This document shows, piece by piece, positions 1-12,997 of a stretch of 64,000 nucleotides of DNA. The notes beneath the pieces were generated by a model. That model was not told the DNA's origin. It was given only the letters and a program-made list of their open reading frames with translations, and made no database searches. The stretch covers positions 15,877,606 to 15,941,605 of the forward strand of contig NC_088305.1 of NCBI RefSeq assembly GCF_032854445.1, in the 5' to 3' direction. Position 1 is the stretch's first letter. The number at the start of each line of letters is the position of its first letter. This DNA comes from Liolophura sinensis (Eukaryota; Mollusca; Polyplacophora; Chitonida; Chitonidae). The position numbers were made by a program, and so were the translations under genes.

Positions 1-2014
1 GAGTTGGGCAGAATTTTGATGAAGACCTCTGGGATAGATCAGAGCAATTTTAGTGATTATTGCATTGAATTTGATGGCAATTAGTTTAAAACAGCGGCTT
101 TTTCAATCCGTTTGTTATTGGGCTCTTTGTCTTGAATTGTGTGTAAATCTCTTGAGCCTCTTGGTCTATTGCGTTTGTACAATTGTGTACATATCTTTTA
201 ACCAGCTATGTACAGTCGTGTTGTAATGTTTTCCTTCACATCCTCAGATGTAAACATTTTGCATGTAATTTTGTATCATTGTATGTTGAGTTGTGTTGAG
301 CTAATGTGAGACATGGCTCGTTTTTTTTTTTGTTTTGTTTTTTTTTTTTTGTTCTTTTTGGTCGTGAAAGCAGAATTAATTCTTTAAACATTAAATGTAA
401 ACTTTTTTGAAAGCATAAAGAACTGGAAACATTCGTATACAAAATGGATTGTCGAAGTTGAAACTCTTCACTAAACATAGAAATAACACTGTTGAGGCAT
501 CTTTGGCATGAATTAATAGGCGGCACAGCTGGTTCGAAGTTGTGAAACAAAAGATACAATTTTGTTATGAATGTATTATATATTCATACCCATGGGATAG
601 TATTCTGATGAATTACATAAAATATTGCCGAAGTCAGTTTTATGGCATACTCAAGAATATTTCAGATACAGAACTTTTGAAAGGATGTCTTTTATTACTG
701 AAGAGTTCCAGCTTGGAACCATTGTGCAACATTCTGATGACGAAGTCTTTTGATGAAAAAGCTGAAGTTACTCGATGTGCTTAAGTCTTGTGTTGAACAA
801 GCTTTATGTTGGATTATATCTTACTGACGGGACGTATTTTTACTGATGAACACTGTCGCCAGCCCATGGGCCACTGGACTAGATACCCATGCCCAGATTG
901 TAGTGCCCGGTAAATTAGTGGGAGCTGTGTGACTTTTTACTCAATGTTGCAAAAAATAATGTACTGGTAGCCAGTTTTCAAGTGCACCCTTGGGAAAGTA
1001 CAGGTATTAACTACATTGTACTTCTTCAAATGCGTTTTTGACTGTTGCAGATTTGTTTCGGATTAGAAGCAATATTGCCTAAATAACAAAATTTGAAGAT
1101 TTCTGGGAGCGTGGGGACGGCGTAAGTTACACACATTTTAACGAGTGCTTCATTTGTAATCTTATCGCTCAACATCACTTTGTTTTGATGCCCTCTGGAA
1201 ACTGTTATATCGAGAACATTTTGTTGGCTGATGACTTATGTCATTCAGCTAAAAAGGCACGCCTTTTGTTTTTGTGGAACTTATTTTTGTTGTGTTTTAG
1301 CCTACACTGTCAGGCCGTATGTTGAAGGCACGGACCTCAGCGTCAGGCTACACTGAACATATCGCACAGGCGGTTGGTTGGTCAGTCAAGCTTTTTGTCA
1401 TCCTATTTTTTAGCATTGGCGGTTCACAGGGAGTAGTTCATGTAATGCGAAATGACGCTTCTCAACGTGAATTCGTCTTACCAGACTGATACACCCAATT
1501 CACTTTACCTGGGCCCTTAGTGCAAGACAACACAAAAACTGTGTAAATTTGCGCTTGTTTTTCCTGACCTTGGAGATCGAAAAGACTGTATTGTTGCCAC
1601 GTTTGATGTGTCCAGAGAAAACGGACGATTTGAAGGCGTTATGGCCTTTAATTTAATAGGCATACAGTTTGCGACAAGAAAAGACATTTTCTACAGGGTA
1701 GTTTTTCTACGTTCATTGTCCCTAATAAGTTATAAGTTATAGTAAAGCGCGTCCGAAAGACAGCGCTCACTAAGTGAATCGCACCGACAGGAGATTTTAC
1801 GTATTGTAAATGTGTAAGCAGTTTGTGGCATATCCGAGGTCCGAATAAAGGCTTGTAGTACGCATATATTTTGTGAAGATAGTTTTACGTTTTTGACATT
1901 CAGGTCGAATGAGAGCTTGTGATTTTGTTGCGACTAAGTCTTAACTGCAATTTTAATATTTTTGGACGAAAATATTCTTTTTCCCCACTTCGGCTCATTT
2001 TCGATTGGCCCAAA
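1..2014. other. No gene recognised
   Basis: AT-rich sequence with stops in all frames; the longest frames (107 and 80 residues) resemble nothing and overlap the poly-T tract or lack exon signals. I see no repeat with a partner elsewhere in the window. Confidence 0.6.
322..352. repeat. Poly-T tract
   Basis: A T-rich run broken by single G residues. It could be the A-tail of an unrecognised minus-strand retroposon, but no body is seen next to it. Confidence 0.6.
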
Positions 2015-2640
2015 GTTTAACGTCCCGACCGTAACCCCCAGCTTCGGTCATACAGACTTTCAAGCGGAAAATTTCACTCAAAAAACTGGCTCGAACCATA
2101 CCTATTTTTGCTATCCACCAATTCGATAAAACGCCGAAAATGTAGCATGTCAAAGCCAGCATTGGTAAACCATCTTTCAGCAGTAATCCAGCTGTTTAAA
2201 CCTTCGAATCGGACATTTCAAAACAACGTCGGCTATGTTGGGATTTTTTTTTTTCATCTTCGGTCAAGGTGATGGGCCACGAAAATTTTATCCCACCCAA
2301 CATTCTGTTCATAGGGCATGCTATTCTGGAAGTGAATATTGGGTAGGATAAAAGTTTTGCAACCCATCCCCTTTCCCGAAGTTGAAGAAAAAATTTCCAA
2401 ACATGGCATACGTTGATTTGAGTTGTCCGATTTGGAATGTTAAACAGCTGGATTACTGTTGAAAGTTGGTTTACCAATGCTGGCTTTGACATATTATTTT
2501 TTGTAGGTTTTAGGGAATCGGTGGATAGCAAAAATAAGACAGGGTTCGTGTCGGTTTTTTTTAGTGAGATTACGTGGAAGTCTATACGACCGAAGCTGGG
2601 CGTTACCGTACGAATGCCCAGTTTAGCTTGGGGCTAATTT
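2015..2640. repeat. Long inverted repeat (foldback element), about 630 bp
   Basis: The left arm (about 2015-2310) and right arm (about 2335-2640) are reverse complements with scattered mismatches. For example, GTCAAAGCCAGCATTGGTAA at 2148-2167 pairs with TTACCAATGCTGGCTTTGAC near 2472, and CCCAGCTTCGGTC near 2038 pairs with GACCGAAGCTGGG near 2590. The centre is about 2310-2335. Open frames of 111 and 66 residues inside are a product of the palindrome. Either a foldback transposon or an inverted duplication. Confidence 0.85.
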
Positions 2641-4683
2641 TCCATTTGCCCTTTGGCGTGTTACCGATAGATGAAAACGGTAATCAGGACCTGGTTTATT
2701 TGTGGCCTTCATTTAACTTCCGCTGGTAAATATTTGTTGTATAAAGACACAATGATTTTGATGCTTGCTAACATTAATCCTTGCTGCAGATTGGTTGGTG
2801 AGTTACTTTGCTGACGTGATTTTCTAAATTAGGGAGACAAGTCAAACATCCGCGTGCTGATGGGGCACCGGCAGATTTTCCCTTCAGAACAGGTGCCATT
2901 AGTGTGGCATGGGACTTGTACGTCACAAGTCTTTTGTTGCTTTACGCAAAACATGTTACGTGCCGCGGTGTCATCTGTGACGTCTTTGGCCTACCCACGG
3001 TGACGTCGCGCTGTTGACGCTGCAGTGGAATGTTCAGCGTCACTGAAAAGACTTAATACGTCCTACTTCGGACTTCTGCTAGTATCCCATTGTTCTCGCT
3101 ACGTAGATGTGCGGATTTTTTAAAGTTCGATTCACGGCACGACAACATATTGTTCTTGTCGTTTATCTAAGAACCGGAAGAATGGTTTCGATCCACCGTT
3201 GTTGTATTTGCCACCTAATCCGATAACGACCACAGTCCCAATGTACCGTTTTTACAGACTTTACCGTCTTTAACATGTTTGTCAGTGACACGTATATTAT
3301 AATTCACGACCATTTATCTTGAAGACATACAGGTAGATATACTTGTATTAAATGTAGCTAAACACCCGTGTTAATCCAGCTATAAGGAACTGTAGACAGT
3401 ATTACCAAGTTTCTTCTCTTTTGTTTTTGAGTGTTCGGAAAATGTTAATGGGCCGGTAATCGATCATGGTGCTTTCAAGGTCAACTGATTTAAAAAGATG
3501 GCGATTTCCTATAATTAAAAGTTAGAATTCTGTGCGAAAGCACTTTGGAAATCTGCCGAGCACATTGCCGTTACGTAAGTGGTATTATTCTACGTTCACA
3601 TCGCCCATCATCGTTTATTGGCCATTATTGTCATCATTGAAATTCCGATGGACGATATGGCTGTAGGCTGCATGCATTGGCCATTCCATTATGTGTCTTC
3701 CAAAATGATAAACACATTTTAATGCATGGTTTTTGCTAGATCCATATCTTCATACGCCAAAATTACCAAAAAAGTTTTTTTTTAAATTGAACTTTTGCAG
3801 ATAGAATGTTCTTTGACTGAAAAGCTTGTATCCATGTTGATATATTGCTTCCAACAAGAAAAAGAACATTGATTGATCAGTTTTCTGGGAAATGCATGTC
3901 TGTTAGTTAGCTCAGTGTTGAATACGTCTTGATTTGTCTTCGTATAATGCTGGAGATTTTCAAATTGCAAATGTTTAGCACAACTATGCTCGTGCTTAGA
4001 AATTGAAGTTCTGAAAAGATGCTCGGTAAAAAAAATTTTTTGGCTGCCTGTTTGAAGAGCGGTTGATATCTCAAGAGATTGTATAAAGTATTTCGTTAAT
4101 TTACAAATACTGACATGTCTTACATCAGCTTCCCTTGTTTGAGATGTCCACGTGGCCATGACTTTGCCAAAGCCATGGCCACTTATATATGAATTGTGCT
4201 TGACGTGGCCCCTGTAATACTAATTTAATATCAATCGTTCCATTCCATTATATGTTATGTAAGGGATGAATCCAATGTTATGTTCCCAGCATATGCCCCC
4301 CACCCCGGGACCGAGTGTCTGTATTAGTACAAATGAATATTCATGCCGAGGGTTCAAGAGTTACCCGCAATTATTAGCTCTTGCAGACCTTGACATACAA
4401 GAGTCCCCCCCACCCCTCCACCTCTCGTTTAAATAGCTTGTAGGCGTAGTATTATTAAAACCACTGTAGTTCGGTATGATGTCGCACATGTGTAATTCTA
4501 TATTTTCTTGGCGATATCGTGCGATGGGCTGCTCGTTTTCAATGACCGATAAAATAAACAAATTGTCTTTCATATACAATGAAGGTAACTTGCTCTTGTT
4601 TTCTTGTATGCTTTTGTCTTTTGGGCATGGACCACTTCCAAAAGAATGGTATGACCAGTTCATATCTGAGAATCGAAACTTCA
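2641..4683. other. No gene recognised
   Basis: Short chance frames only, including a 125-residue minus-strand frame (3782-4159) of no recognisable family. C-rich runs near 4300 and 4410 are low complexity. Confidence 0.6.
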
Positions 4684-5105
4684 CATGGGTGGGGTGTCAT
4701 GTCTGGTGTCTTAGGCATGATGCTTCAGTGGCGGCATGGACTCGCCCTGCCACAAGAAGACACAGTTTATTTATTTGATTGGTGTTTTACGCCGTACTCA
4801 AGAATATTTCACGGCGGCAGCCAGCATTGTGGTGGGAGGAAACCGGGCACAACCCGTGGAAAACCCACGACCATCCGCAGATTGCTGGCAAACCTTCCCA
4901 CTTACGGACGGAGAGGAAGCCAGCATGAGCAACTCACAGCGACCACACTGGTGAGAGGCTCCTAGATCATTACGCTGCGCTAGCTCGCTAACCGACTGAG
5001 CCACGGAGCCCCTAAGACACAGTCATGTACACTCACCTAGTGACTCCTCGTGATATGACTGAAAAATTGTTAAATACGGCGTTAAACCATTAGCATTTCA
5101 TTCAT
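4684..5105 (+). mobile_element. Interspersed repeat family C, split by a SINE A
   Basis: The left part (4684-4766: GGGTGGGGTGTCATGTCTGG, then GCCCTGCCACAAGAAGACAC) matches the reverse complement of 25770-25905. The right part (5014-5105) ends ATGACTGAAAAATTGTTAAA TACGGCGTTAAACC, the 3' domain also carried by SINE B. A SINE A sits between the two halves, flanked by a target-site duplication. Apparent open frames of up to 128 residues across this join are not genes. Confidence 0.7.
4767..5013 (-). mobile_element. SINE A, near full length, with target-site duplication
   Basis: On the minus strand the copy begins GGGGCTCCGTGGCTCAGTCG (tRNA-like A box), contains a B-box-like region, the GTTTCCTCCCACC body and the 3' domain ending CGTAAAACACCAATCAAATAAA. 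AAGACACAGT flanks it at 4757-4766 and 5014-5023, so it inserted into repeat C. Confidence 0.92.
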
Positions 5106-5127
5106 TCCAACTTTGAGGTTTGGGCTC

Positions 5128-5294
5128 AAAACAGTTTTATTGATGAATGCTGAATAAATAGTTGGAGGACACACGTGATGAGGTTAAGTCTAAACAAGCA
5201 TACGCGCTTCTCACAGGCTCCAAAGGTCAAGCTTGACTAGTGGTGGCAGTGATGTATAGGGAACGGTAGAGAGCGACATATACGCTGTAAGTAG
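5128..5294. repeat. Interspersed repeat family D, copy 1
   Basis: Phrases TGATGAATGCTGA, CTCCAAAGGTCAAGCTTG, TGGTGGCAGTGATGTA and TACGCTGTAAG recur in the same order and spacing at 36366-36492. No coding frame or tRNA head is visible. Family identity is unknown. Confidence 0.6.
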
Positions 5295-5945
5295 TATGAT
5301 GAAATGCGACTACACACACCAGCAGAATGTTCACCCTGTAGCGGCTTGAAGCTAATTGACAGTAAGTCTATGTTTTTGTAGTTTGACATAGCTTATTAGC
5401 AAGAATATTATGAGAGAGCGCGGTATATCCCTCCAACATTTTGGACAAACCGGTTGATTGGCTGCTGTTGTTGTAGCCGCACGTGTGTGGCTCAACTGAT
5501 GTGACGATGTACTAACATACCAAGCAGTAGAGCCACACTGAAACCTGGCAGAAGTAAGACAGCACTACGTAGCCCGTTCTGCCGGTCATATGACTTTGGG
5601 ATTCCCGTGAGTTCCCATCAGCTGTCGCGTTATAATAAGTAGGTAGCTTACCTAGTACCTCATAATGAGGTCACCCAGCAGTAGACTCTTATGTCGTGGG
5701 AACGCCTAACTCGGACAATTTTGAAGAAGCGACTATGTTAGAACTGTCAGCAGTACAACTTCACAAAATGGGTTTACTGTATACATTGACTGGAACCTAT
5801 AAAATAAAGACGCAGAAATGCTCAAACAGGCTTGATATCTTCGTTGACATATAAATATACCAGGTCAGTCTTTGTTACAATGCATTTCTGAAGCTTTCTG
5901 TCAGAAAGCAAGTCTTGCTGCTCCAAACACCCTCGATTTTATCCA

Positions 5946-6152
5946 AGGTGTAGGCGCTGTGAATTCAAGTTCAGCTCACGCTCGCTTCCTCTTTGGCCGT
6001 ACGTGAGAAGGTCTATCATCAACCTGCGGATGGTGGTTGGTTTTCCCCGGGCTCTGCCTGGTTTCCCCCCACCACAATGCTGGCCCCCGTCGTATAAGTA
6101 AAATATTCTTGAGTAGGGCGTAAAACACCAATCAAATAAATAAACAAATAAA
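5946..6152 (+). mobile_element. SINE A, 5'-truncated
   Basis: Starts at the B-box region (GCTGTGAATTCAAGTTC), continues through CCTCTTTGGCCGTACGTGAG and the GGTTTCCCCCCACCACAATG body, and ends CGTAAAACACCAATCAAATAAA with an AAAT-rich tail. No duplication found. Confidence 0.88.
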
Positions 6153-6284
6153 TCCGAGGGGTGGGCGAAGCTGGCCTGCTCCCACGTTAGTGAATTGTTA
6201 AACCAGAGGTCAGCTCCCCTTGTGGAGCTACTGTTGTTGTTGTCATGACCGAGGTATCAACGATTCGACAGCTTAAATAGGGTG

Positions 6285-6402
6285 CGCACACGCCTTGAAA
6301 GTGCTCGAAAAATACAATTTCATTATCAAGTAATTGAAAGTCCTTAAAAAAGACAAATACTCCTGGAAACTCCTTGAAAATCTTAGTTGGTCCGGAACTT
6401 AA
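6285..6402 (-). repeat. CTTGAAA-rich repeat, left copy of an inverted pair
   Basis: The minus strand carries TTTTCAAGGAGTTTCCAGGA and TTTAAGGACTTTCAATTACT and ends in GTGTGCGCACCCTAT. A similar composition occurs in the opposite orientation at 7583-7672 (CTCCTTGAATTTCATTTTCA, ending TGTACGAACCCTG). They could be the ends of a 1.4-kb element, but similarity is loose and no transposase is recognised between them. Confidence 0.3.
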
Positions 6403-7582
6403 ATATTGTCTGCTGACCGCCGAGTCGAGCTCGCTCATAATTCTCCAATAATGAGAGCTTCCGCTCTCATTCGCCATTGTCGCAAATTTAAAACAATTTT
6501 TTTCTAAATGGCGATAAAATTTATTTACTTAAGAAAAAATATAATTTTCTGGGGTGTTAAGCAGATTTTTGCAATTTTTCATATGAAAATAATCCACTTA
6601 TTTTCATTTCAAACGGCCTCATCTCGGCGAAACAACAACAACACAGTTGCATGGCGATTATTTGACAGAAATCTGCAAGTGGGGTTCAGCATTGTTTCAG
6701 TGGACTTACATTAAATAACGCTTGAAACCATTTTTGTTAACGAATGAGAATCATGGCATTTTGGGAGATGCCTTTCATCGTCAATTAAAAAAAAAAAGAA
6801 GGGGAATAAATCAAGGTAGAGTTACACCGGTAAATGAAGTTACCTCCCATGAAAAATTTAAACTTTTCCACTTAAACTAATTTTTTTTTGTATCCGAAGT
6901 AAATTAAATGTTTCAGAATATGTGCCGTTACATAAATATGTACGCCTTCTGGTTTTCTCCTGTCAAACTTTTACTCCAATGTAGGCCTACTGATCCTAAT
7001 GTTGCGTTTAAAAAAATTGAATTTACAAATCAATTTCGTAACAAATTTTTCTCATAGAGGAAATTACATTTTACTAGGATCCTACAAGATGGGTTGAAAA
7101 AAGGCTTTTTTTTTCTTCAAAAAACAAAAACACGTTACCATGCCCTGGTCCATTATTTTGAGGGCAATTGTTCTAAATGTAACGTTTCATAAACTCCAGA
7201 TATAGCTGGAAGAGACCAAACTGATCCTAGCAGCTGCACCAAGGCAGGTAAAAACGAATTACAGGAGACCTACAATGGCCGCTAAGGAAGTATGGCTAAA
7301 GAAAAAAGTATATACTACAAAATCTGATGAGTGGCTTAAGCGACTGGCTGAAAAAAATAGTAAAAATACTGACCCATAGGAAGCCCTGCATAATGATATA
7401 TGGCGTTCATTTCTTTTACCTAGCCAAGGCCGGGTCAAAGAATGTGTCGCATTACAGAGGTGAAGGGCAGATATTTCGTGCAAAAGCAAGCGTACTATTC
7501 ATTATATATGCATGCAAATTAAAGCATCTATAATTCAGACTTAAAATTTAGTCTATAATTTGCACCATGGTATGTTTAAACT

Positions 7583-7672
7583 AACCTTGAAAATGACAAA
7601 AAACCTCCTGAAAAACTCCTTTAAAAAACTCCTTGAATTTCATTTTCATATACCTGTACGAACCCTGTTAAA
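7583..7672 (+). repeat. CTTGAAA-rich repeat, right copy of an inverted pair
   Basis: Contains CCTTGAAAATGACAAAAAAC and AAACTCCTTGAATTTCATTT and ends TGTACGAACCCTG. See the opposite copy at 6285-6402. A plus-strand reading between them (near 7274-7374, MAAKEVWLKKKVYTTKSDEW ...) is stopped after about 33 residues and is not recognised. Confidence 0.3.
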
Positions 7673-8255
7673 ACACAACGAAACTTATACTGCCGATGGG
7701 TACACATGCAAGATTTATGTTTTATTTCAGTGTAGCCAATTTGGCGAGATCAGTGTTCTGAAATGCTTTTAGTTCACTAGTGTCGGGATATCTTCTTTAA
7801 TCTTTTTTACGGTTCTCTTGTCCTGCTTAGACGTGGAGTCTGACATGTTGTTATAGATCTTTAAATTGTATCACATGACCGTAACCATCCAATAATATTT
7901 TGTGTACGGATTTTCCTTGTCTCCGAGGCATTTCAGACATTCCATTGGTTTACGTATAACTGGGTCACCAAGCTGTTTGAACTGAGAATAAGTCTATGTA
8001 GGCCTATATCAGCGGGAGTGAAGAAGTGAAGCATGGTGAGGCATTCCCGCTGATATTATGAGAGTGTAGGCCATGGACAGATTTGCACTTTTAGTGCTTC
8101 GGTGACGACAAAGACAGTGGATGACGCCCGTTGGCAGTCTTTGATTGACATGCATAATGTTTAGAGGCGCATGACTCTAACGGTCAGCAACGTCCGGGGA
8201 GCCGTTCCCAGGAGACCACGTGTCTTGCACCAGTATCACCATAGTCCCACAGGCC

Positions 8256-8340
8256 AATAGCTGGTAAATGGTCATGCGTAACGGGTGAAATTCGGCATCG
8301 TGTCAACTTACATGTACTTCAGTTATAGTTTTATTTAGTT
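8256..8340. repeat. Interspersed repeat family E, copy 1
   Basis: ATAGCTGGTAAATGGTCATG, ACGGGTGAAATTCGGC and a TGTCAACTTAC...CTTCAGTTATAGTTTTATT block align with 8655-8752 and 19225-19312. The most diverged of the three. Function and superfamily unknown. Confidence 0.55.
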
Positions 8341-8654
8341 CGTGTGAGAATTACCTTTGAAAAATGTAATAATATTAATTGTAAGTTGTCGGAAGTCACT
8401 TCAATGTACCGAATTACGCAAAGAGCTGTGTTGTCATCTCATTTAATAAACAATCATTTGAAAACAATGCAGAGGGAGCGGTCCTCAGGAGCTCATAGCC
8501 CAGCCACCAACAGAATCCTGGTGAAAACTGGCATACACCAAGGATGAATGATTTTAGCTTAACTCCACTTCACACAGCCATATCGTGACTAATATACATG
8601 CAATAAGAAAGACTACAGCATGGAGAGTAAAACCAGAGTAGCGACGCCAGTGTG

Positions 8655-8752
8655 ATGGTTGGTAAACGGTGATATTTAGCCGGTGGAATACAGCCTCTTG
8701 TCAATTCACCTCAGTTTAGGGTTTTATTCTAACTGTCCATGAAAATTCTTAG
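8655..8752. repeat. Interspersed repeat family E, copy 2
   Basis: ATGGTTGGTAAACGGTGATA, CTTGTCAATTCACCTCAGTT and TTTTATTCTAACTGTCCATG match the copy at 19225-19312 in order. Confidence 0.65.
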
Positions 8753-8936
8753 GCTTAAAATCTTACGCACATGCCCGCTGGCAGCAGGGCGTTAAGTCCT
8801 CCTTGGAACGTTCATTAGCAACACGACAAAATTCGAAGCTCACCGTCTCAATCATAAAAATGAAAAAAGTCTTTAGTTTTGCGTTAAACAGCATCTGAAC
8901 CTTTGCACTACATGGAGTTTGCTTCCATTATCAGAG

Positions 8937-9465
8937 GGGGTCCTCCTTTAATATGAGACATTATCAGAGGGGGTCCTCCTTTAATATGAGGCATTATCAA
9001 AGGTGGACCTCTTTTAATATGACATATTATCAGAGGTGGACCTCATCCTTTAATACGACCCGTCATCAGAGGTGAACATCCATTCGTATGACGTTTATCA
9101 ATGGTAGACCTCCCACGCCTTTAATATGTCGCTTTACCTAAGTGGACCTCCTTTAGAACGGCACATTATCAAAGTGGACCTCCTTTAATACGGCGGATTA
9201 GCCAAATGAACCTCCTTTAATACAGCACATTAACAAAGTGGGCCTCCTCTAATGCGGCGCGTTATGAAAGTGGACCTCCTTTAATGCGGCGCACTAAAAA
9301 AGTGGACCTCTTTTATTACGGCGCATTATCAAAGCTGGCCTGCGTTAATACAGTGCATTATCAAAGTGCACCTCCTTTAGTACAGCGCATTAGCAATGTG
9401 GACCTCCTCTAATACGGCCCGTTAACAAAGTGGAACTCCTTTAATACGGCACATTACCAGGGATT
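8937..9465. repeat. Degenerate tandem array, about 32-bp unit
   Basis: About 16 units resemble GTGGACCTCCTTTAATACGG followed by CACATTATCAAA. The first two or three units (8937-9000) are nearly identical; the rest diverge with indels. The unit is not a multiple of three and carries stops, so it is not coding. Confidence 0.9.
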
Positions 9466-12400
9466 TATAACATGGCACATTGTTAACAGCTGCTGCGCAT
9501 GCGCGCCTCGCTTTTCTAAAACACTGACACAGATTTTTAAAAAATGGCAGCGCGCGGCGACCTGCTAAATACAAGCCTATTTTACAGGAGATTTACAGGA
9601 GAATGGTGACGTAAAGGCAAGTAGGGGTTGTGACAAAATGTGCGTAAATATTTTAGCTTTCAGAATTGCTGTGCTGCGTGTGTATTCAGGAAGAATCTAA
9701 CGCGCATGCATCAGAAATGAATGAGTGGGTAGCTCTCTGTAAGCATTTTACCGGAATCGGGTCCACACAGGACGATCAACGGTCCCCGCGTTTCAGTATA
9801 TATAAGCTACCCTTAGGTCGAGGCCTCGGGCTAGTCACAACTGTGAATTATCCTTGATTTACCGGCCTTAAAGGCCACAGAATGTGGCAAAAATTGGCAG
9901 AGGAACGGAGAATGTCTTGGTGAACATAATTTATTGGCGTTTTGCCCGGTAAATGCATGTGTTTGTTCATTGTGCACGGAATTTTGTGGCGCGGAATTTC
10001 TACGCACTAAGCTGTTTTTCAACACCACTATTTTAACCTGGAAAACTCATCGGGTGTGATCTACGCCTAACCCCATATTAAAAGATCAGAGCCGAGATCA
10101 TTGGCTATGGTTTTGTCACCCGTACTTACCTCGCTTGACGTGTTTGTTTTGACCGAAACTTTCCGAACGCTGCGCATATGCTATGGGCCCTTCCGGTTGA
10201 ATATTATTGAGGTAAAATGGCGCGCCCTCTTTGTGTTGAATTCGAATAAGGGCAGGACTTCTCCGGGCTCCTACAAGCTACATACTCAATGAATATTTTT
10301 TATTTCAACCTGAGTGATTTGGTTTATGAACGAAATTTAAAACTTCGTTAAGACATTGCAATTAGAATTTGTCTCAAAATCCAAATTTTGGGGGACCATG
10401 TCACTTGAAAATGAACGCACTGTGGCAGAACTTCATAACAAACTGAGGTCATTATCAAAGGTGAACCCCTGTTATCTTAAAACATTGTTAAATGCGGACT
10501 CTCTTAACCCTAAGGAATTATCAAAATATAATATGAAAACCGCAGGTTATAGGATAAACACAGATAATGTATAATATTTATGAAACATTTTGAGCTCCCA
10601 TGGTAAATCTGTGAATTGCTTGTGCGGCATAGTGTCATCACAGTATCACGGCTTGTTACATACAGCCACATCACCGTCTGGTGAAGTTAGAATAAATTTA
10701 AGCGCAGCGTCGAGTAACCACAAAAATGTTAGTTCTGAAATGTGACTTGGCTTCAGTGACATGACGTCACACGGATCACGTGACAAGATCATCATCAGCA
10801 GATGACTTGCCTCCAGACTCCATATTTAAGAAGTAACGACTTGAGAAATCGTCTTTTGATTGAGGTGTTAATGTCCGTAATTGAAAGAAGAACAAGAAAT
10901 TCTGAAAATCATGCACACCTGATGTAGCAGCACTGGAAACTTTTCACACCGCAAAATATCCGTCAATTATTCGCGCAGTCTTCCAAAAAGTTTATCTTTC
11001 CATCAAACTACACATTGTTCAGTTTCTTTTCGGATGTGACGTCATAACTATTGCACGCCAGATAGGCACATACGGAGTGAGCAAACTCCACTGGTTAAGA
11101 TATCGCTGACATCGCCTTTTGCTCGATGACGTGGTATGTGATGGTAACGACAGCATATCCACTACATCAGCTCAAACACGTATTTTGGGACAGTTTCTGC
11201 GTTTTCCTCGGACAACTTGGTATGTAGTCAAATCTGGGTGTCTCATCTTCGAATCTGAATGGACCCGCGGCCATCCTTATACATACAACTCTCCTGCCGG
11301 ACCTGGAAGAAACAAAAACATATCATTATCGGAACAGAAAATTGAAGGACTGCAGTTTATTCATTTATTTATATGCAGTATTAATGTTTGAAACGTGAAA
11401 CAAGAAAAAACGAACACCGTCTTCAGAACAAGAACCATTGTGTTATTTTATTTACTTGTTCATCAAGAGGCATTGATCGAATCTAATTTTCTCCATTTAC
11501 CAAGACTAGCTCGAATTATTGCCTTTCACGAAATATCAGACTCGTAGATGTACCATTTATAGTGTTAAAATGATTCTATATTTTGAAAAATTAGAAAGCG
11601 AATTGTATCATAAATTTTAGGAACTTTATTACCGATTTTGAACAGACGGAGCTGATATATTGTGCAAGGTAATTAATTCCTATTCTAAAATAATAGCACA
11701 AATTCGTTTGGATTTGCACTAATCGCCAAATATATTCAGTATAGTTTGATCAAGTCTAAGAACCGATCGAGACTAGCTTGACTTATTCATTCTTAAGTAA
11801 TGGGATTAGTTGCGCCAGACTGATTTAAAAACCTAAGCCATTTAGGAACGCATTAAAGTTTTATATATGACATTGAGCGATACCCAAGGGCAATAACTCA
11901 GTGCTAATCTGGACCAAAGATCAATGGTATACATATGATATCTTCTGTCAGCAGATGTTTGTGAGACGGCGGGTATAAAAATATGTGACGTGGAGCGACA
12001 GGTGCTGGTTCTAGAGCGTGACTCGCTTATGGACAACGTATGTCAATTTCTGGCACATTATCAGATACAGGCGTTAAAGTAGGGCCCAGGGCGTTGGAAA
12101 TATACACATGCATACACATCCTGTAATTTACATGCTTCCTATACACAGTTATACAGAAAAGATACATACATTTGTTCTACGTTAAGTTGAAAGAAATAAT
12201 TGATAACTTGCATAAACACATTCGTCTTTTTGAATATCTATGTTAAAGTTACGCTGAACGCTGTCGTTGTACAATTTTGTACTTGTTAACTGCAATGTAT
12301 TTACAAAATATATATGATGAAACCATACACCCTGGATCAAAATAGGCCTAGTTTATAAAAATGCTTTCAGACTGTCGCTCCGTCATGAGTGCAAGGCTAC

Positions 12401-12499
12401 CAAGATAGCTTTATCCAGGCCCACAGAAAAATTGTATGTAAACTGGAAAATATTCCACATACGTTGGTCTTAGTTCGGCCTACAACATATGCAGGAATA
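9466..12499. other. No gene recognised
   Basis: Includes a slightly GC-richer part (9490-10260) with CpG-containing words such as GCGCATGCGCGCC, which could be an unrelated promoter or repeat. Frames of up to 90 residues show no family resemblance. Confidence 0.5.
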
Positions 12500-12662
12500 T
12501 GCTTCCTCTCCGACCGTACGTGGGAAGGTCTGTCAGCGGATGGTCGTGGGTTTCCCCCGGGCTCTACCCCGGTTTCCTCCCACCATAATGCTGGTCGCCG
12601 TCGTATAAGTGAAATATTCTTGAGTACGGCGCAAAACACCAATCAAATAAATACATAAATAA
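12500..12662 (+). mobile_element. SINE A, 5'-truncated
   Basis: Contains CTTCCTCTCCGACCGTACGT, the TTTCCTCCCACCATAATGCT body and the 3' domain with an AAATA-type tail. Short open frames on both strands over this copy are SINE sequence. Confidence 0.88.
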
Positions 12663-12793
12663 ATATTGTAAATATGGAGCTTTGCACGTAGTTGATCATT
12701 GTTTCTATGTACATTACAAAGGTATGATGCAGAAATGTATTTTACAATACTTCTGTTAATTGTTAGTTACATTCAAAAAGTTAACCTGCTAAT

Positions 12794-12997
12794 TTTAACA
12801 GAAAGTCTGTTATCCAAGTGATGTTAGATTGTATTCTGTTATTATAATACAATTTTCTGTCATATTCAACATAATATTTTGCTAGTCTAATAAAATCTTT
12901 ATGTTGAATTAATAGAATATGCGCGATGTATTCAACGGAATAATAGCAGGTTACATTCTAAAATTATTCAGACACCAGACTTTCTTTTGAATTTTAC
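12794..12997. mobile_element. Palindromic MITE, copy 1
   Basis: The ends are imperfect inverted repeats: left TTTTAACAGAAAGTCTGTTA, right the complement of AGACACCAGACTTTCTTTTG. The interior carries TGTCATATTCAACATAATAT and TTTATGTTGAATTAATAGAA, shared with the copies at 23911 and 42182. There is no coding capacity, so it is non-autonomous. The transposase superfamily is not identified. Confidence 0.82.

Noticed and set aside
4579-4965. 128-residue plus-strand ORF
   Set aside because: It runs across the repeat C / SINE A junction.
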